Positions 23,663 through 34,411 of a stretch of DNA of 64,000 nucleotides are shown here, one piece after another (positions within the stretch are counted from its first letter, which is position 1; each line of letters starts with the position of its first letter). A program made the translations under genes and the position numbers. The notes under the pieces were generated by a model. That model searched no databases, was not told the origin of the DNA, and worked only from the letters and a program-made list of their open reading frames with translations. Source of the stretch: Bombardia bombarda (lineage: Eukaryota > Ascomycota > Sordariomycetes > Sordariales > Lasiosphaeriaceae). The DNA is taken from assembly GCA_030512295.1 (NCBI GenBank), contig JAULSR010000001.1:8951001-9015000 (forward strand), in the 5' to 3' direction.

Positions 23663-25406
23663 ATGTTTGCGACGGAGCGCGAGGAGCTCCTGGAATCTTG
23701 CTTCTGGATACCGCGTGATAGAAAACTTGGCTATGTCGATACATGGAGCTGTGATGGCGCTGGTGAGCTTTGATCCCACCTCTCGGTATTTGTATCGCAA
23801 TTATCTGGACTGACTGCGGTCAATGAAACAGACACCAGCGTCGATTCGACCAACTACCGCCAAGGTTACCTGCAGGACGGCGAGGTCGACGACTGGCTCC
23901 ACCAAAAGGGCAGATTTGTCGCCCCTACCCGCACCCATCGCGAAGCTCAAGCAGCCAGATCTATTCGTCTGCTCATGTGCGAACGTGTAGGATGGAAGCC
24001 CGTGGCTTTTGCAATGAGCGAGCCATCCTTTCTCTTGATTGAGACTGAGTTCGGTCTCCCTCCTGAGACGCTCCCCATCATCTGCGATATCAAAGGAAGG
24101 GAGAGCTGTAGACTCAAATTTGACAGCAATAACAAAAACCTCGAGTCTATTGGTGTGTGAAATCTGAAGAATACCATGCTTTACAGGAAATACGAGGCTT
24201 ACTTTCGCTACAGCAATCACGATCAAACTGCCCCAAATGTTTCAGTTGGGCAACCTTGGCCTGGCTCTCACTCACAACCTTCAAACGGGGACCACGTCGG
24301 CCCTTATTCACGGAGAAAATATCTTCTCTGGCAGGATAGTAACTAACGAGCCATCAACCCCACATGCCGAGAGACTCCAGGATATGATAAGATACTCAGC
24401 CTCATTGTGGACGCACCCATTACTGATACCCGCAATTATCCTCAAAGAGCACCTGTACAGGGCTGAATGCTTGAGGCAGAAGCTTTACCCACAGCTAACC
24501 ATGATCGAGAGAGATCTCGGCGTTACAAGATCAGCTGGCCTCGTGACGCTTGAGGAAGACTTCAACCCCGAGATCAGACATTTGGTTAGGAACGACGACA
24601 CACGCTTGCGAATCACAACTCTCTTGAATACAACAGCGGCAGATACGGTCATTATGGTTAGGGTTCTGAAGTGGGATCATCGATATCTCAAGTTTCTGCG
24701 CCGCGTCTCTGTCGATATCAGCCAGTTCAGTAGTACCAAGATTCCTCTGGGGGTTGAGAAGGAAGTGCAGGGTCTGCTCAACTTTCTGGAGGCGGACATT
24801 GTATCGACGGGCGATTTTGGCGAGATGATGAAGACACGACTCGATATGCAACTCAATGTGGTATGAGGAGCCTCCCTTTCAACACCCCTTCACCACGAAC
24901 GATTCGCATTGCTGACAACAAGGCGGTTAATGAACTTTCCCAGCTCTACAACTTTGTCGCCCAGTCTGGGAATGACCTCAATTCTAAGATCGCTGCAACC
25001 GCGGGCCTCGATAGTGCCGCTATGAAGACACTCGCTTTCTTGACTGCCGTCTTTTTGCCTCCCACCTTTGTTGCTGTCAGTTCTCAATCTCATTTAACAC
25101 ACCTACTGTATTGTGCATATTTACCTAATATGACTTTGACAGACGCTCTTTAGCATGTCCATGTTCAACTGGCAGGCTACTTCCGACTCTTCTATGGAAG
25201 GAGATGCCCGAGTGGTCACTCCAAGCTTCTGGATTTATTGGGTCGTCAGCATACCCCTTACGCTCGTCACGATGCTCGTTTGGCGTGTGTGGTGGCATCG
25301 TCAAAAGTCCTTCTATGCTGGGGAATATCTCACTCCAAAACCGCAACACATCTCTGTACCCACCAACACCGAGTTATATTCTGTGAGGAGATGGGGTACA
25401 GGGTAG
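23663..25406 (+). CDS. CorA-like (Mg2+ transporter-like) fungal membrane protein
   Basis: Five exons: 23663-23762, 23832-24152, 24187-24860, 24923-25075 and 25143-25406; 503 residues. Seen: a long soluble N-terminal domain; TIKLPQMFQLGNLGLALTHN and a conserved-looking TTSALIHG; a coiled helical stretch ending MQLNV, then LYNFVAQSGNDLNSKIAATAG; and two C-terminal membrane helices, MKTLAFLTAVFLPPTFVATLFSM and FWIYWVVSIPLTLVTMLVW. The layout matches the CorA-like superfamily proteins common in fungi, which lack the bacterial GMN selectivity motif, so Mg2+ transport is not established. The proposed second intron (24153-24186) is only 34 nt; a missed exon boundary or a small frameshift is possible. 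The start follows a TAA 30 nt upstream. Confidence 0.75.
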
Positions 25407-25722
25407 ATTTTTGATGGAGGTATGTGGGTAATACGTTCAAACACTCCAAGTCTTTTTCACAATCTAACAAAGTCTGTGTACCTAAGCATCAACTATCTAC
25501 CTAACTACATTACATTACATCTAATATCTCACTCTTTGAGTACATATATTCTCCCTCCACGACACCACGCCGCTATTATCCTTCCTGTCCCCTGGTCGAC
25601 ATGTGTCAAGATGACCCCAGTCTGCGTCAAATACAAATATCAGTAGTACTCTGCAACCCCCCTTTCCATTAAAAAAACTCTATACCCATCCCCATCCCCC
25701 ATCAAAACCCCCTCAAACAACC
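25407..25722. other. Convergent intergenic region
   Basis: About 315 nt between converging gene ends, rich in AT and C tracts. Nothing recognised. Confidence 0.4.
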
Positions 25723-26196
25723 TCATACCGCTCCTTCCTTCCTCACCATCCCTGCCCCAGTCCCAGTCCCAGTCCCAGCACGTCGTATCTTCCTCCCCCC
25801 ACGACCCCCCGCCGTCCCAATGCCACCATCATCATCCCCAATCCTCGCCATCCCATCATCCGCCTCATCATACCTCCCAGCCGCTTTCCGATTCCTCGGC
25901 AGCGAGGACGGCAACGGTCTCCTGGAGAAGCAGCGAGCACAGAGATACGCCAGAGCGATGATGATCCAGAACAGGCTGGCGACGACGCACAGCAGCAGCG
26001 CGCAATGCGGGGTGAGGACGAACATGTCGCTTTTGGTGGTGGTGGTGGTTTTGGTCTGGGGCCAGCGCTTGTGCGCCCACGTCAGCAGCTGTGTTGTGCA
26101 GTAGAACATGGCGAAGAGCCAGCCGATGGTGGCGAGGGCGAGGCCGAAGAGCAGGGCGGGTTGTTTGGGGTTGGTGAGGGCGGAGAGGAAGGGCAT
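25723..26196 (-). CDS. Small two-helix membrane protein, unknown function
   Basis: A single exon of 157 residues starting at the ATG before PFLSALTNPKQPALLF; the frame is open a little further upstream but without an ATG. Seen: two hydrophobic helices (about residues 12-36, ALLFGLALATIGWLFAMFYC, and 58-82, LLLCVVASLFWIIIALAYLC) separated by a Lys/Thr-rich loop. The tail is rich in Arg, Gly and Asp and ends in GTGTGTGAG-type low complexity. I do not recognise a family. The hydrophobic pattern supports coding, but no homology or splice evidence does. Confidence 0.5.
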   Translation of the reverse strand: MPFLSALTNPKQPALLFGLALATIGWLFAMFYCTTQLLTWAHKRWPQTKTTTTTKSDMFVLTPHCALLLCVVASLFWIIIALAYLCARCFSRRPLPSSLPRNRKAAGRYDEADDGMARIGDDDGGIGTAGGRGGRKIRRAGTGTGTGAGMVRKEGAV

Positions 26197-26672
26197 TGTT
26201 TTGTTGCAAATGGGTGATTGGAGCACCTGGATGGATCTCGATGAAGAAAGGAGTCGTTAGTGCGTGGAGAGTGGTTGCTGTTCTTGGCTGGAGTAGGATG
26301 CTTGTAAGTTTTGAGATTGTACGGCAGGTCTCGCTGACTTCATCATGTGTAAAGCCAACGGGGGGGCAGCACTGGGCCAACGAAAGAAGGAAAATAAACA
26401 AGATCCCCCTTTTTATTGCATCATTCCCGGTAACCACGTTGCGCTACTCTTCTGAACATTGTTGTGGTTTTTAGCTGCATCTAGTTTCATCTGAACAATG
26501 AAAGTTCGGCCTAGATTGATGCACGCAAAATAGAAATAGCATGAACTCAAAGCCTAAAAATGATGGGATGACCACGCAATCTCAAGAGAGCCAAAACACC
26601 CATAAAATCATTATATAAAAAGAGCAAAACATCGGTTTGCAACTGAACTCTCTCTTGCTTAGCTATTCACAT
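26197..26672. other. Intergenic region before the tRNA gene
   Basis: About 475 nt; no gene seen. Confidence 0.4.
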
Positions 26673-26754
26673 CGACGTGGGCCGGATTTGAACCGACGCC
26701 TCCGAGGAGACAAGATTTCTAGTCTTGCGCATTAGACCACTCTGCCACCACGCC
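26673..26754 (-). tRNA. tRNA-Ser (anticodon AGA)
   Basis: Read on the minus strand. The acceptor stem GGCGUGG pairs with CCACGUC (one G-U), followed by discriminator G, typical of tRNA-Ser. The anticodon stem CAAGA/UCUUG encloses loop CUAGAAA with anticodon AGA (reads UCU/UCC after wobble inosine). There is a long variable arm (CUCC..GGAG) as in class II tRNAs, and a T arm GUCGG-UUCAAAU-CCGGC. No intron. The 3' CCA is not encoded, as expected for eukaryotes. Confidence 0.95.
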
Positions 26755-27503
26755 TATTATTCGATATGGATCCAAGTCGGCAAAAGTCTTCATGCATGAA
26801 CGCTAGCTGTAGGTTGCAGACGGAAAGAGTGGATACTTGCTGGGCCTGGGGCACATGCGGGTGCGGATGTTTGGCTTGGCGGTAGTTGCCTGCCTCCAAA
26901 TTTTGGGGCTCTTGTAGACAGGTACGGAGGTATACGTCTCTGGTCTTTCAGTGCAATTGCGGATATCTACATGTGAAGAAGCTGGCTGTATCTACACGGA
27001 GGTTTGTCAAGGTTTGTCAAAAGCGCGAGAACGAATAAAGACTGTAAAGACTGGCTTCCATTTCTATCTACCTCATCAAGTGGTAACGACTGTACATAAA
27101 GTAGATGGCGGAGGTTGTAAGAGAGACAAAAAGAAAGACAAAAAAGAGAGACAAGAAGAAGAGAGACAAGAAGAGAGACAAGAAGAGAGACAAGAAGAGA
27201 GACAAGAAGAGAGTCGCCATAAGGAATGTGATGTTGAGTCAGGAGCAAGCATGTCGTAAAGAGCGTGATGTCTATTCTAAGCAAAGAGAGATACAGTAAA
27301 GAGCGTGATATAGAAAGAGCAAAGAAAAGGGATACAATTGAGGGACGTACTAAAATGAACTTAAGAGAGCGTGTGGGGAGGGAGAAATCTGGGGTTGAAA
27401 AAGAAATAGCAAAGGCAAGTGAGGAACAAGAAGGAAAAGAAGGGAATGAGAAACTGAACCACGGAGAGATCAAGCCAACACTGTAAGATGCTATCAAGTG
27501 TTT
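26755..27503. other. Purine-rich intergenic region
   Basis: About 750 nt of largely A/G-rich plus-strand sequence, including a 12-nt minisatellite. Long Lys/Arg/Glu-rich frames here come from composition and are not called as genes. Confidence 0.5.
27166..27213 (+). repeat. 12-nt purine minisatellite, four perfect copies
   Basis: Four perfect ACAAGAAGAGAG units with degenerate flanking copies back to about 27118. Translated frames give EERQ/KKRD-type repeats by composition only. Confidence 0.9.
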
Positions 27504-28240
27504 CTAACACTTTGCCTTCTTGCGTGGTTTAGTCTCGGCCGTGTTTTCGTCATTGCCCTCGTTGGTGACGGCCTTGCCACGTCGTGCCCTCTTTCGGGGT
27601 TTGGTTTCGTTGGTGACTTGGGTTAGGGCAGAATTGCCAGAATCAGAAACAGATTCCAGCGGTTGTCGTGCTCTCTTTCGAGATCTCGCCTTGGGTGTAG
27701 TGCTGGGCGGACTGGCTGAATCGGGCTTTGGTGCCAGAGGACGTCCTGCTCTCTTGCCACGCCCAAGTCCGCTCTTGATCTCGTCCGTTTCGATACTGAG
27801 GGCTTGAACTGTTGTCGGTCGAGCTCTCACGTCTGCACCCTCTGGCTCCTCAGTTAGGGCACGACCAGAAAGATGGTGTTCATACGTTATTGAGCCGTCC
27901 TTCTTGGTGTCCTTCCACCACACATTGAGATCCAAGGTCATGTCCTTATTGGCGATGGGCCGGTGACCCTCATTGAGGCTGATGATCAGCAGTACCCAGA
28001 TTGCGAAGTTGACGGTCAACTTGTCACTCCCTTCGTTCTCCCAAGGAATAGACTTGTACTGGACTCTCCACATAGCTTTTGACGTGGTATCCTCCCTGTA
28101 CACTCGATATGAGGTAGCCATATCGTATGTTGTCATTGACGCAGTAGGTTAGGAGCTGGCGAAATGGCCAAATCCAATCTGCTTGTTTGTACATGCTTTT
28201 CCGATTGCTTGCCAGGACGATTGGCCCTGCGCCGGTCTCC
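27504..28240 (-). pseudogene. Fragment of an unnamed fungal protein family, 5'-truncated and frameshifted
   Basis: Two minus-strand frames together read like one protein: GPIVLASNRKSMYKQADWIW, FRQLLTYC and RYGYLIS in one frame, then RVYRED, VQYKSIPWENEGSDKLTVNF and a long Lys/Arg-rich tail (RKRARQ, KPRKRARRGK, ends KPRKKAKC) in the next. The switch is near 28105-28112 (a one-base change would join them). The pattern (RYGY, IPWEN, LTVN) resembles a fungal family of unknown function that I know only as hypothetical proteins; a basic nuclear-type tail fits. Upstream, the frame continues to about 28315 but runs antisense to the FTA2-like exon, so the true 5' part is probably missing at about 28235. 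A predicted start at 28136 alone would give 210 residues without the N-terminal motif. Confidence 0.5.
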
Positions 28241-29060
28241 ATTCCGAGGTCTTCCGGGTCTCCATCGACGACCACATCTTCGCTTTGAAAATTGTATGTG
28301 CTAGTAATCTTCCCGGACTAAATGCACAATTCAGTCACTTCAGTCGCTGACAACACAGCCTCAGTTTCGATTTTACGACCACCACGACGTCATATCATGT
28401 GACATTGTGGCGCTTAACGCGGTCATGCCCCAAGTCATTATCAACCAGCTGGACCCATTCTACTCAGAATGCCGCGCCTACGGCCGTCTGGAGGAGACTG
28501 ATAACAAACACTTAGCTGTGCAGTGCTACGGCTATGTCTTCTTGGATCAGGCAACGGAGGCTCACCTCGCAGAGCGCTACTACGACAGGTGGCACCGCAC
28601 TCGTGCCACTAAGGGTCGCCCGCTAAGAGCAATCGTTAAAGAGTACATCGACAGCAACGATAGAGAGCCTTTCACGCCAAAGATGTTTCCCCAAATGCGC
28701 CGTGATGTTGTGGCCCTTAACAGTCTGGGCATTGTCGTCTGGGACCTTCGGGCTGACAACTACTGCGCCGGCCGCATCATCGACTTTAGCCAAGCCCGGA
28801 CAGTGCCGCATATGGAACTGGACTTTAGCTTGAAAGATGTCTACTCGCATTGGACACAGGTTCAGTGTTGCTTGAACGATTATTTTGCCTTCGACGAGAT
28901 CATTGACGACTGGAATGACGATCACCCTAATCGCGTGTATTATGGGCCACGATTTTTTCCCAATCGTCGCTTCGGTTTTCGTCTTCGCAACAAATCGCGC
29001 TACTATGGCAGAAAGTTTGGTCTGGAGGACATCAAAGTTGTTGCTACATACTACGACTAG
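28234..29060 (+). pseudogene. FTA2-like kinase-fold protein, 5'-truncated
   Basis: Two exons are visible: about 28234-28293 (GLHSEVFRVSIDDHIFALK, a glycine-loop-like start and the VAIK-type Lys) and 28365-29060 after a 71-nt intron (GTATGT donor, CAG acceptor). Seen in exon 2: FRFYDH, YSECRAYGRLEE, RAIVKEYI, LGIVVWDLRADNYCAGRIIDFSQARTVPH, where the catalytic-loop and DFG-like segments are altered as in the kinetochore Sim4-complex FTA2 family, which fungal genomes often carry in many copies. The usual N-terminus of this family (about 30-40 residues ending in a GPQEIEFL-like segment) is not found upstream, where minus-strand coding sequence begins. A shorter ORF starting at the ATG at 28425 (211 residues) could still be expressed. 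Catalytic activity is doubtful. Confidence 0.6.
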
Positions 29061-29445
29061 GAGAAGAAGGCGAAAGGGGAGCCACAGCTAGCCAAGCAAA
29101 CCTCAGGTCGAGTGGAGAAGCAGACATCATCGACAGCGAAAAGGAAAAAGAGGAGGTAGCGGGGATTTGCCACTCCTCACTGACTGATAATATGTATGGG
29201 AATCAAACATGTAGAATATAAAGTATATTACCTATCTTCCTGCGCAAGTTAAGCCACACCATCAGGAACCGAAGCTTAACACAATGGACCACCCCCAAGA
29301 TGGGCATATAAACTTGCCGCCATCAGCTAAATTCTTTTCGGCAACCTCTCTCCTCACACTACTTCTCATTCTTCCACGAACCCAAGATACAGCCGCGGCA
29401 GTATATCAAAGCACACAACGCTTTGAACAATAGCGCACCAACAAC
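29061..29445. other. Intergenic region
   Basis: About 385 nt; pyrimidine-rich before the next ORF. Nothing else recognised. Confidence 0.4.
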
Positions 29446-30165
29446 ATGTCATGCCCTAATTTGCACCACCCCGATTTCCACACGGTGCCAGTGGGTTTCA
29501 TGGAAGAAAGGACCAATGACTGCCCTGACGCATCGTTCAACAAGGCCTCCTTGTCTTCAAACACTCGTTGTGAAAGGCCTTGCGGATCAGCGACGGGCGG
29601 CAGATTCTACTTTGAGTTCAACAACGTAGAAGATACCCGTTCTGCCACGTAGGCAGATGTCAAGTTCAAGCTTCATACCGACCACTCTAAAGATATTGGC
29701 GAGCAAGAATGGGTCGCAAAACTGTCTGTCAGATGCCACGATATTGCCGTACTGATGTTGCGGAAAGGCTTCCAGTGGACCGAGTACAACGTAGTGCGCG
29801 AGGAGGGGTTCGCGACACGGCATTCTGACAGGGGCAATGACGACGACGACGACGTCGACGACAATGAAGAGAACCACTGCCCGGACGAGAACTTTGAATA
29901 CATCCTCTCGCGGACCTACTTTCTCAAGGACCTCGACAACCCCAAATCTCCCGACTGGGTCGCCGTGCTGGAAGTCTTTTCCAAGACGGTGAAGGTGCTC
30001 TCTGGTTTTAGAGTTGAACACTTGTCAAGAGATAAAATTTACTCCGCTGCGGCCTGGAATCAACGAGGTGATGTTGTCTACGACTATAGATTTACATGTA
30101 GTTTTCCAGAAGATAACATCAACTGCATCTTTGACGTCATGCCTCTAAAGGAATTCTGGCCGTAG
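29446..30165 (+). pseudogene. Unknown protein ORF interrupted by an in-frame TAG
   Basis: From the ATG at 29446 the frame runs 68 codons to a TAG at 29650-29652, then continues in the same frame without another stop to the TAG at 30163-30165: 240 codons in all. Both halves look protein-like (RFYFEFNNVEDTRSAT before; DVKFKLHTDHSKDIG, EEGFATRHSDRGNDDDDD and FEYILSRTYFLKDLDNPKSP after). A 27-nt segment bounded by GT and AG (about 29626-29652) contains the stop, but this is too short for a usual intron. Either the gene is broken, a nonstandard start at 29755 makes a shorter protein, or the stop is read through. No family recognised. Confidence 0.45.
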
Positions 30166-31795
30166 CCAAAGGGAAACTAAGGTAGGCAGCGGCGTGACCC
30201 AGTGATGCCCTGCACGGAGGAGCACTTGGCAATGAAGGGAAGTGATTTACCCACATGTTTTCGTTGTGGCTTGCAACGGGTTTGAAGGTGCGTGTGGTGT
30301 TGAGAGGAACTTTTGGTGCTATGTTGGTGTCTGAACCTGCACGATAAAGGCATTATATATAGGTAGTTAACCAGATACTCACCTACGTACCTTAGGTTGT
30401 TTACCTAATTGGATACCTAAGGTAGGTAGGTAGTCTACCTTTCATGTCCTGTCCTTGAAACTAATTTCACCGTTTGCAATATCTTTGCTCAGTCACATGC
30501 CCTAGACCCATTTACGTTTCGTCCCAGTCCTTTTTATGCGAGCAATTTCTATCCCCATCAAAATGCAAAAAGACAGAAAAGGTTAATCTTAATTCGGGAC
30601 ACGTCTACTCTACTAAGCCTTGTGCCGAGGTGAGTGCCGCGCTATGTGGCAGTTCATGGTCGACGTTTCAATCCGGGTCCGAGCACGACCAGTTTCAGAG
30701 GATGAAGCATACCTACCTAGGTACCTTACCTACATCCCCCCAAGTCCACTGCGTTGCAGCAGCCCAACCCGAGGTCATGGCGGGAAGTAAACGTCCAAAT
30801 GAGCAGGAAAGGTCAACCCTTGATCCCGGAATTGTTCGTGTCCGCTTTTCAGATCATTCTTCTTCTTGTTTCTTAATTCTTACTAACCCTACCTCTTTAA
30901 TCGTATTTGGTGTGTGTATTTCATTACGTTGCTCTTTTGGGGCATGGAGGGGTTGCAGAAGTGCTCCCTTCTGCATCGGGCGTGGAGGCTTGTGCTCAAC
31001 CCCAAATCGTCCAGTCTCTTTAACCTCCCGGGTTGCTACGCTCGGTTGACTACTCATCCATAAGGTATGCATTCAAGAGTTTTTGTGACAAATGTAAAGT
31101 CAGTCTCATCAATTCTTTCAAGCCACAAGAACTTCAATCAGTCCAGCTCATTAGTAACCCTCGAATGGGACAACCATGACCCAGCACCCATTATAAAAAC
31201 ATAAATAACCCTTCAGGGGCCGGATAAATCACAACACCGTCCCAGGTTTTTCTTTGACAGCCCCTTTGACACCATATCGTCATAACAATCCCACTGTCCC
31301 GGTCATATATGTTTGCCCCATTTTATAAGCATCACTGTTCGGAGACGGGACGGCAGCTGCTTGTGAATGGCAGCTGTCTGCAGGGGTTCCCCGGAGAATG
31401 GGGGGTGTTTCATCGGATTTGCTGTGGATGAGGGTCCGTGACATGAAGGTGTGCGGCGATCGCCGCCCTATGAGACTTGAAATCGTCAGTGCATAAACGT
31501 GCCTGCATTATACAATGACCCCTTTGGGCAACCTTTTATGGTGATGGTGGTGGTGATGGTCGATGTCAAACCCAACATTGTGAGATGGGATGGATGGATG
31601 GATGGATGGGATGAAAGCTATATCTACGAGAACAGTGGCCTGTGATTTTACTTTACTTTTTTTCCTTCATTCTTTTGCGAGTTCTTGATTTTCAGCAGGT
31701 CTAACTTTCTTTCCACAGTCTGTTCGTTTCAGTGGCTCTGGCAGCCGGCATTTACACCGAATATACATCCATACATTTTAGTAATTCATCTCATA
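30166..31795. other. Intergenic region with TACCTAGGTA-type words
   Basis: About 1.6 kb. It holds a cluster of AGGTAGGTA/TACCTAAGGTA words (30358-30440, 30710-30733) and a GATG tetranucleotide repeat near 31585-31609. A 191-codon frame at 30474 has no motif and is not called. The region just before 31796 may hold a missed 5' exon of the next gene. Confidence 0.45.
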
Positions 31796-32804
31796 ATGTG
31801 TGAGAACCTCGACGGCGTCAACGCGCCATTCTGCTCGCCCCGCGAAGGGGCACAGGTCCAAGTGGGGACAACCATTGATGGTAAGTGATGGCACGAGTTG
31901 ATCGCGCCTTCCTCGTCAAGCATCAAATTCTTCCCAATCTTAACCTCTCAATCGCACGAAAATGTGCCCTAAAACCCAACCTCGCGGTAAAAGACACTAA
32001 CGCTACCCGCCAGTAACATGGGACCCGGCCCTCTTCAACACCTCCATCACGCCCCAAATCCGCGTGCAGGGCGACTTCTCCACCACCTCTCCCGGCGGCA
32101 CTGACGGCTTCTCCTCGGTCCTACTCGACCCCAACTCAGGCCGCTACTCCTGGACCATCCTGGACGAGTACCTCGACGACGGCGCCACATCTCTAGCAGC
32201 CAGGCTATTCATCGCCGAGCCTGTCGCCAGCACTGGTACGAACACCAACGCCCAAGACCGCATCCCCGGCCCCCGCGTCCAGGTCGTCCGCGCTGCTGCT
32301 GCTGCTGCGAGCGAAACCGACAACACCACCCCCACCAGCAGCGCCAGCAGCACCTCTCCAACCTTTAACAGCAGCAGCAGCAGCATCAACAAGACCAACA
32401 CCCCCAATGACAGCACCACAGCCACCACCAGCAACAACACGAACACCGGCCCAAACCCCCTCTCGATCGCCCTCCCAATCGGCGTCGGCGTGCTCGCTCT
32501 CCTCCTCATCTCCGCCTTTTTCACGTTCAAGAAGCGAAACCACCCGCCTGGCGCTGGCAACCTCGCCGTGCTGCGCAGCATGTTGTTCTCCTCATCGAAG
32601 ACGAACAAGGACGGGTACGGGGTGGGCCAGAGCCGCGGACAGCGGTTTCGCGGCGGTAGTAGTAGGGAGAGGGAGATTACCATTGTGCACCACACGCACA
32701 TGGTGGCGCAGGGGCTGCGGATGAATACCATGGCTGGGGGTGATAATGGGAATGGGAATGTGTTTAGGGAGGAGATGAGGAGGCAGGAGAGGATGGGGGT
32801 TTAG
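31796..32804 (+). CDS. Single-pass membrane protein with Ser/Thr/Asn-rich ectodomain
   Basis: Exons 31796-31880 and 32014-32804 are joined in phase (GTAAGT donor, CAG acceptor); 291 residues. Seen: a start MCENLDG followed by APFCSPREGAQVQVGTTID and VTWDPALFN, a small beta-type ectodomain to about residue 120; a Ser/Thr/Asn stretch (about 125-175) likely to be glycosylated; one membrane helix (about 178-198, LSIALPIGVGVLALLLISAFF); and a basic cytoplasmic tail. This order recurs in fungal surface proteins of unknown role and is loosely similar to Mid2/Wsc sensors, but no WSC or cysteine-rich domain is present. No signal peptide is seen, so an upstream exon may be missing. Confidence 0.7.
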
Positions 32805-33871
32805 ATCTGGATGTTTTTTCTGTGGGCTGGTCTGGGTCTGGGCTGGGTTGGATTGGATAGTTTAACAAGGGGGTTGAAAGGGTGAAAAGGTGTTGGATAG
32901 AAATGTAGGGGTAGTTAGGGTCTAGAGTGCGATGGTGAGTGGGGATGTTTGGTGGATGGGTAAGGCAGGCTGGGGATGGATGGAAGGGGTAATATGAGCT
33001 GGTTAGGTGTATTTCTGGGATGACGCGCGGGGGGGATGTTTGTCTCATATGCATTATATTTGCTGATTTCCCTGTACTACTAATGTGGTTTGTTTTCTCC
33101 TTGGGTAGGTCTAGATAGCTGTTTCTAGTAGTAATATTGAACTTGTAGGTAGATAAGTCAACTGTGCCAATGTACTCTCTTCGATGGATCGATAGACTGA
33201 ATACAGTGTTGACGCCTAGATATAGGAAGTTGTGGCACCTATAAACAAAGACGATGGCTTTCTGACCGCTGGCCTGTTCGTGCCTCGTCTGCCGGAATAG
33301 ATAAGTTTTTCTTCACGGTGTGTTTCGGAGTATACTGTCCTCCTCTTTTTTACAATAATCACCAAACATGTGATTGCTCAGTAAGCTTTTCGACGACGTC
33401 ATTCGCGGTAAATAAGATGTGTACTTATGCCAACACTTGAAGTCGACTTTTAAGAAATCATTGACAACGCTCCAATACTGGAAGCGAGCTTTAAATCTGC
33501 TGGACTGCTGTTTTCTAGGGAATAGATGAGGGTTCACGATTTTGAGTCTGGCATCGACGACGTTCTTGATAACCCATTTCCTAGCAGGAAAAATACGATT
33601 GCTAGCTTATTCACGAGGACACACAGCATAATCACAAGTACACACTCTGTTCAGGTATCAAAGGTAACATCTATTGTAGTGGGCTACGCTAATAATCCTT
33701 ATCACAGATCCATCAAAGCAAGCCCCCTCCCGTTAGATATCCCCATCGCCCTGAGCAATCAAAGCAAGGGCTTATGTCAACCACACTTGGCCCGTTATTT
33801 CACCCGTCATCCGTGCTAAGCCCCTCTCAAGTGCTTTTCACCCCGTTTGCCAAGCCTCGACAACATTCTCG
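32805..33871. other. Convergent intergenic region
   Basis: About 1.07 kb between converging genes. G-rich 3' flank of the upstream gene, then ordinary sequence with no recognised gene. Confidence 0.45.
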
Positions 33872-34411
33872 TTAGACATTCGACCAGGACATCCGGCGAG
33901 TCCTGCACCGGTAAAGGGAAATGGACGCGTCGCTAGACTCGTTCGAGTCAATGCTGGCGCCGCCGTCGACTTGGACGATGCTTTCGTCCGTGTCCGACCC
34001 CGAGTCCGAGGTCAAGTCCATCTCTGCCATTTCAACGGCCTGGTCGTGGTCGAATACAGGCTCTGATGTAACGGGGAGGCCCTTCTCGAGATCCTTGTCG
34101 TCATCCACGCGCTCGTACTCGTCATAATTCTTGTGAGGGCTCCAAAGTCCGAAGCACGCGCCGATTTCCCAGCAGGCAACGAAAACTGCAAAACCAACAT
34201 AGATCCTCAACAGCCAAGTCCAGAAACCGGCGGATTGATCGATGATAGCAGGGCAGTGAAAGCCAGGGCTGAACTGCTCTCGGAGAACGGCATCGATACC
34301 GCAGAAGCCTTTGGCTATGTAGGTGTCATAGAGGGTCTTGTCCGTGATGTTGATCTCTTTTGAGATCTCGTGTGGGACGATGATCGTCCATGGGTGCGTC
34401 GCTTCGGACAT
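33872..34411 (-). CDS. Small single-pass membrane protein, unknown function
   Basis: A single exon of 179 residues from the ATG at 34411 (MSEATHPWTIIVPHEIS). The frame is open back to 34669, but that part reads like leader sequence, so the inner ATG is preferred. Seen: a soluble N-terminal part with two Cys, one membrane helix (LLRIYVGFAVFVACWEIGACF, about residues 82-103), then an acidic, Ser/Asp-rich tail (SDSGSDTDES) ending in RCRTRRMSWSNV. No family recognised. Orientation with the acidic tail in the cytoplasm is a guess. Confidence 0.5.
   Translation of the reverse strand: MSEATHPWTIIVPHEISKEINITDKTLYDTYIAKGFCGIDAVLREQFSPGFHCPAIIDQSAGFWTWLLRIYVGFAVFVACWEIGACFGLWSPHKNYDEYERVDDDKDLEKGLPVTSEPVFDHDQAVEMAEMDLTSDSGSDTDESIVQVDGGASIDSNESSDASISLYRCRTRRMSWSNV

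Noticed and set aside
26951..27497. Lys/Arg/Glu-rich plus-strand and Leu/Ser-rich minus-strand frames
   Set aside because: Created by the 12-nt purine minisatellite and surrounding A/G-rich DNA.
30474..31049. 191-codon plus-strand frame
   Set aside because: No signal peptide, motif or codon bias; lies among TACCTAGGTA-type words typical of intergenic DNA.
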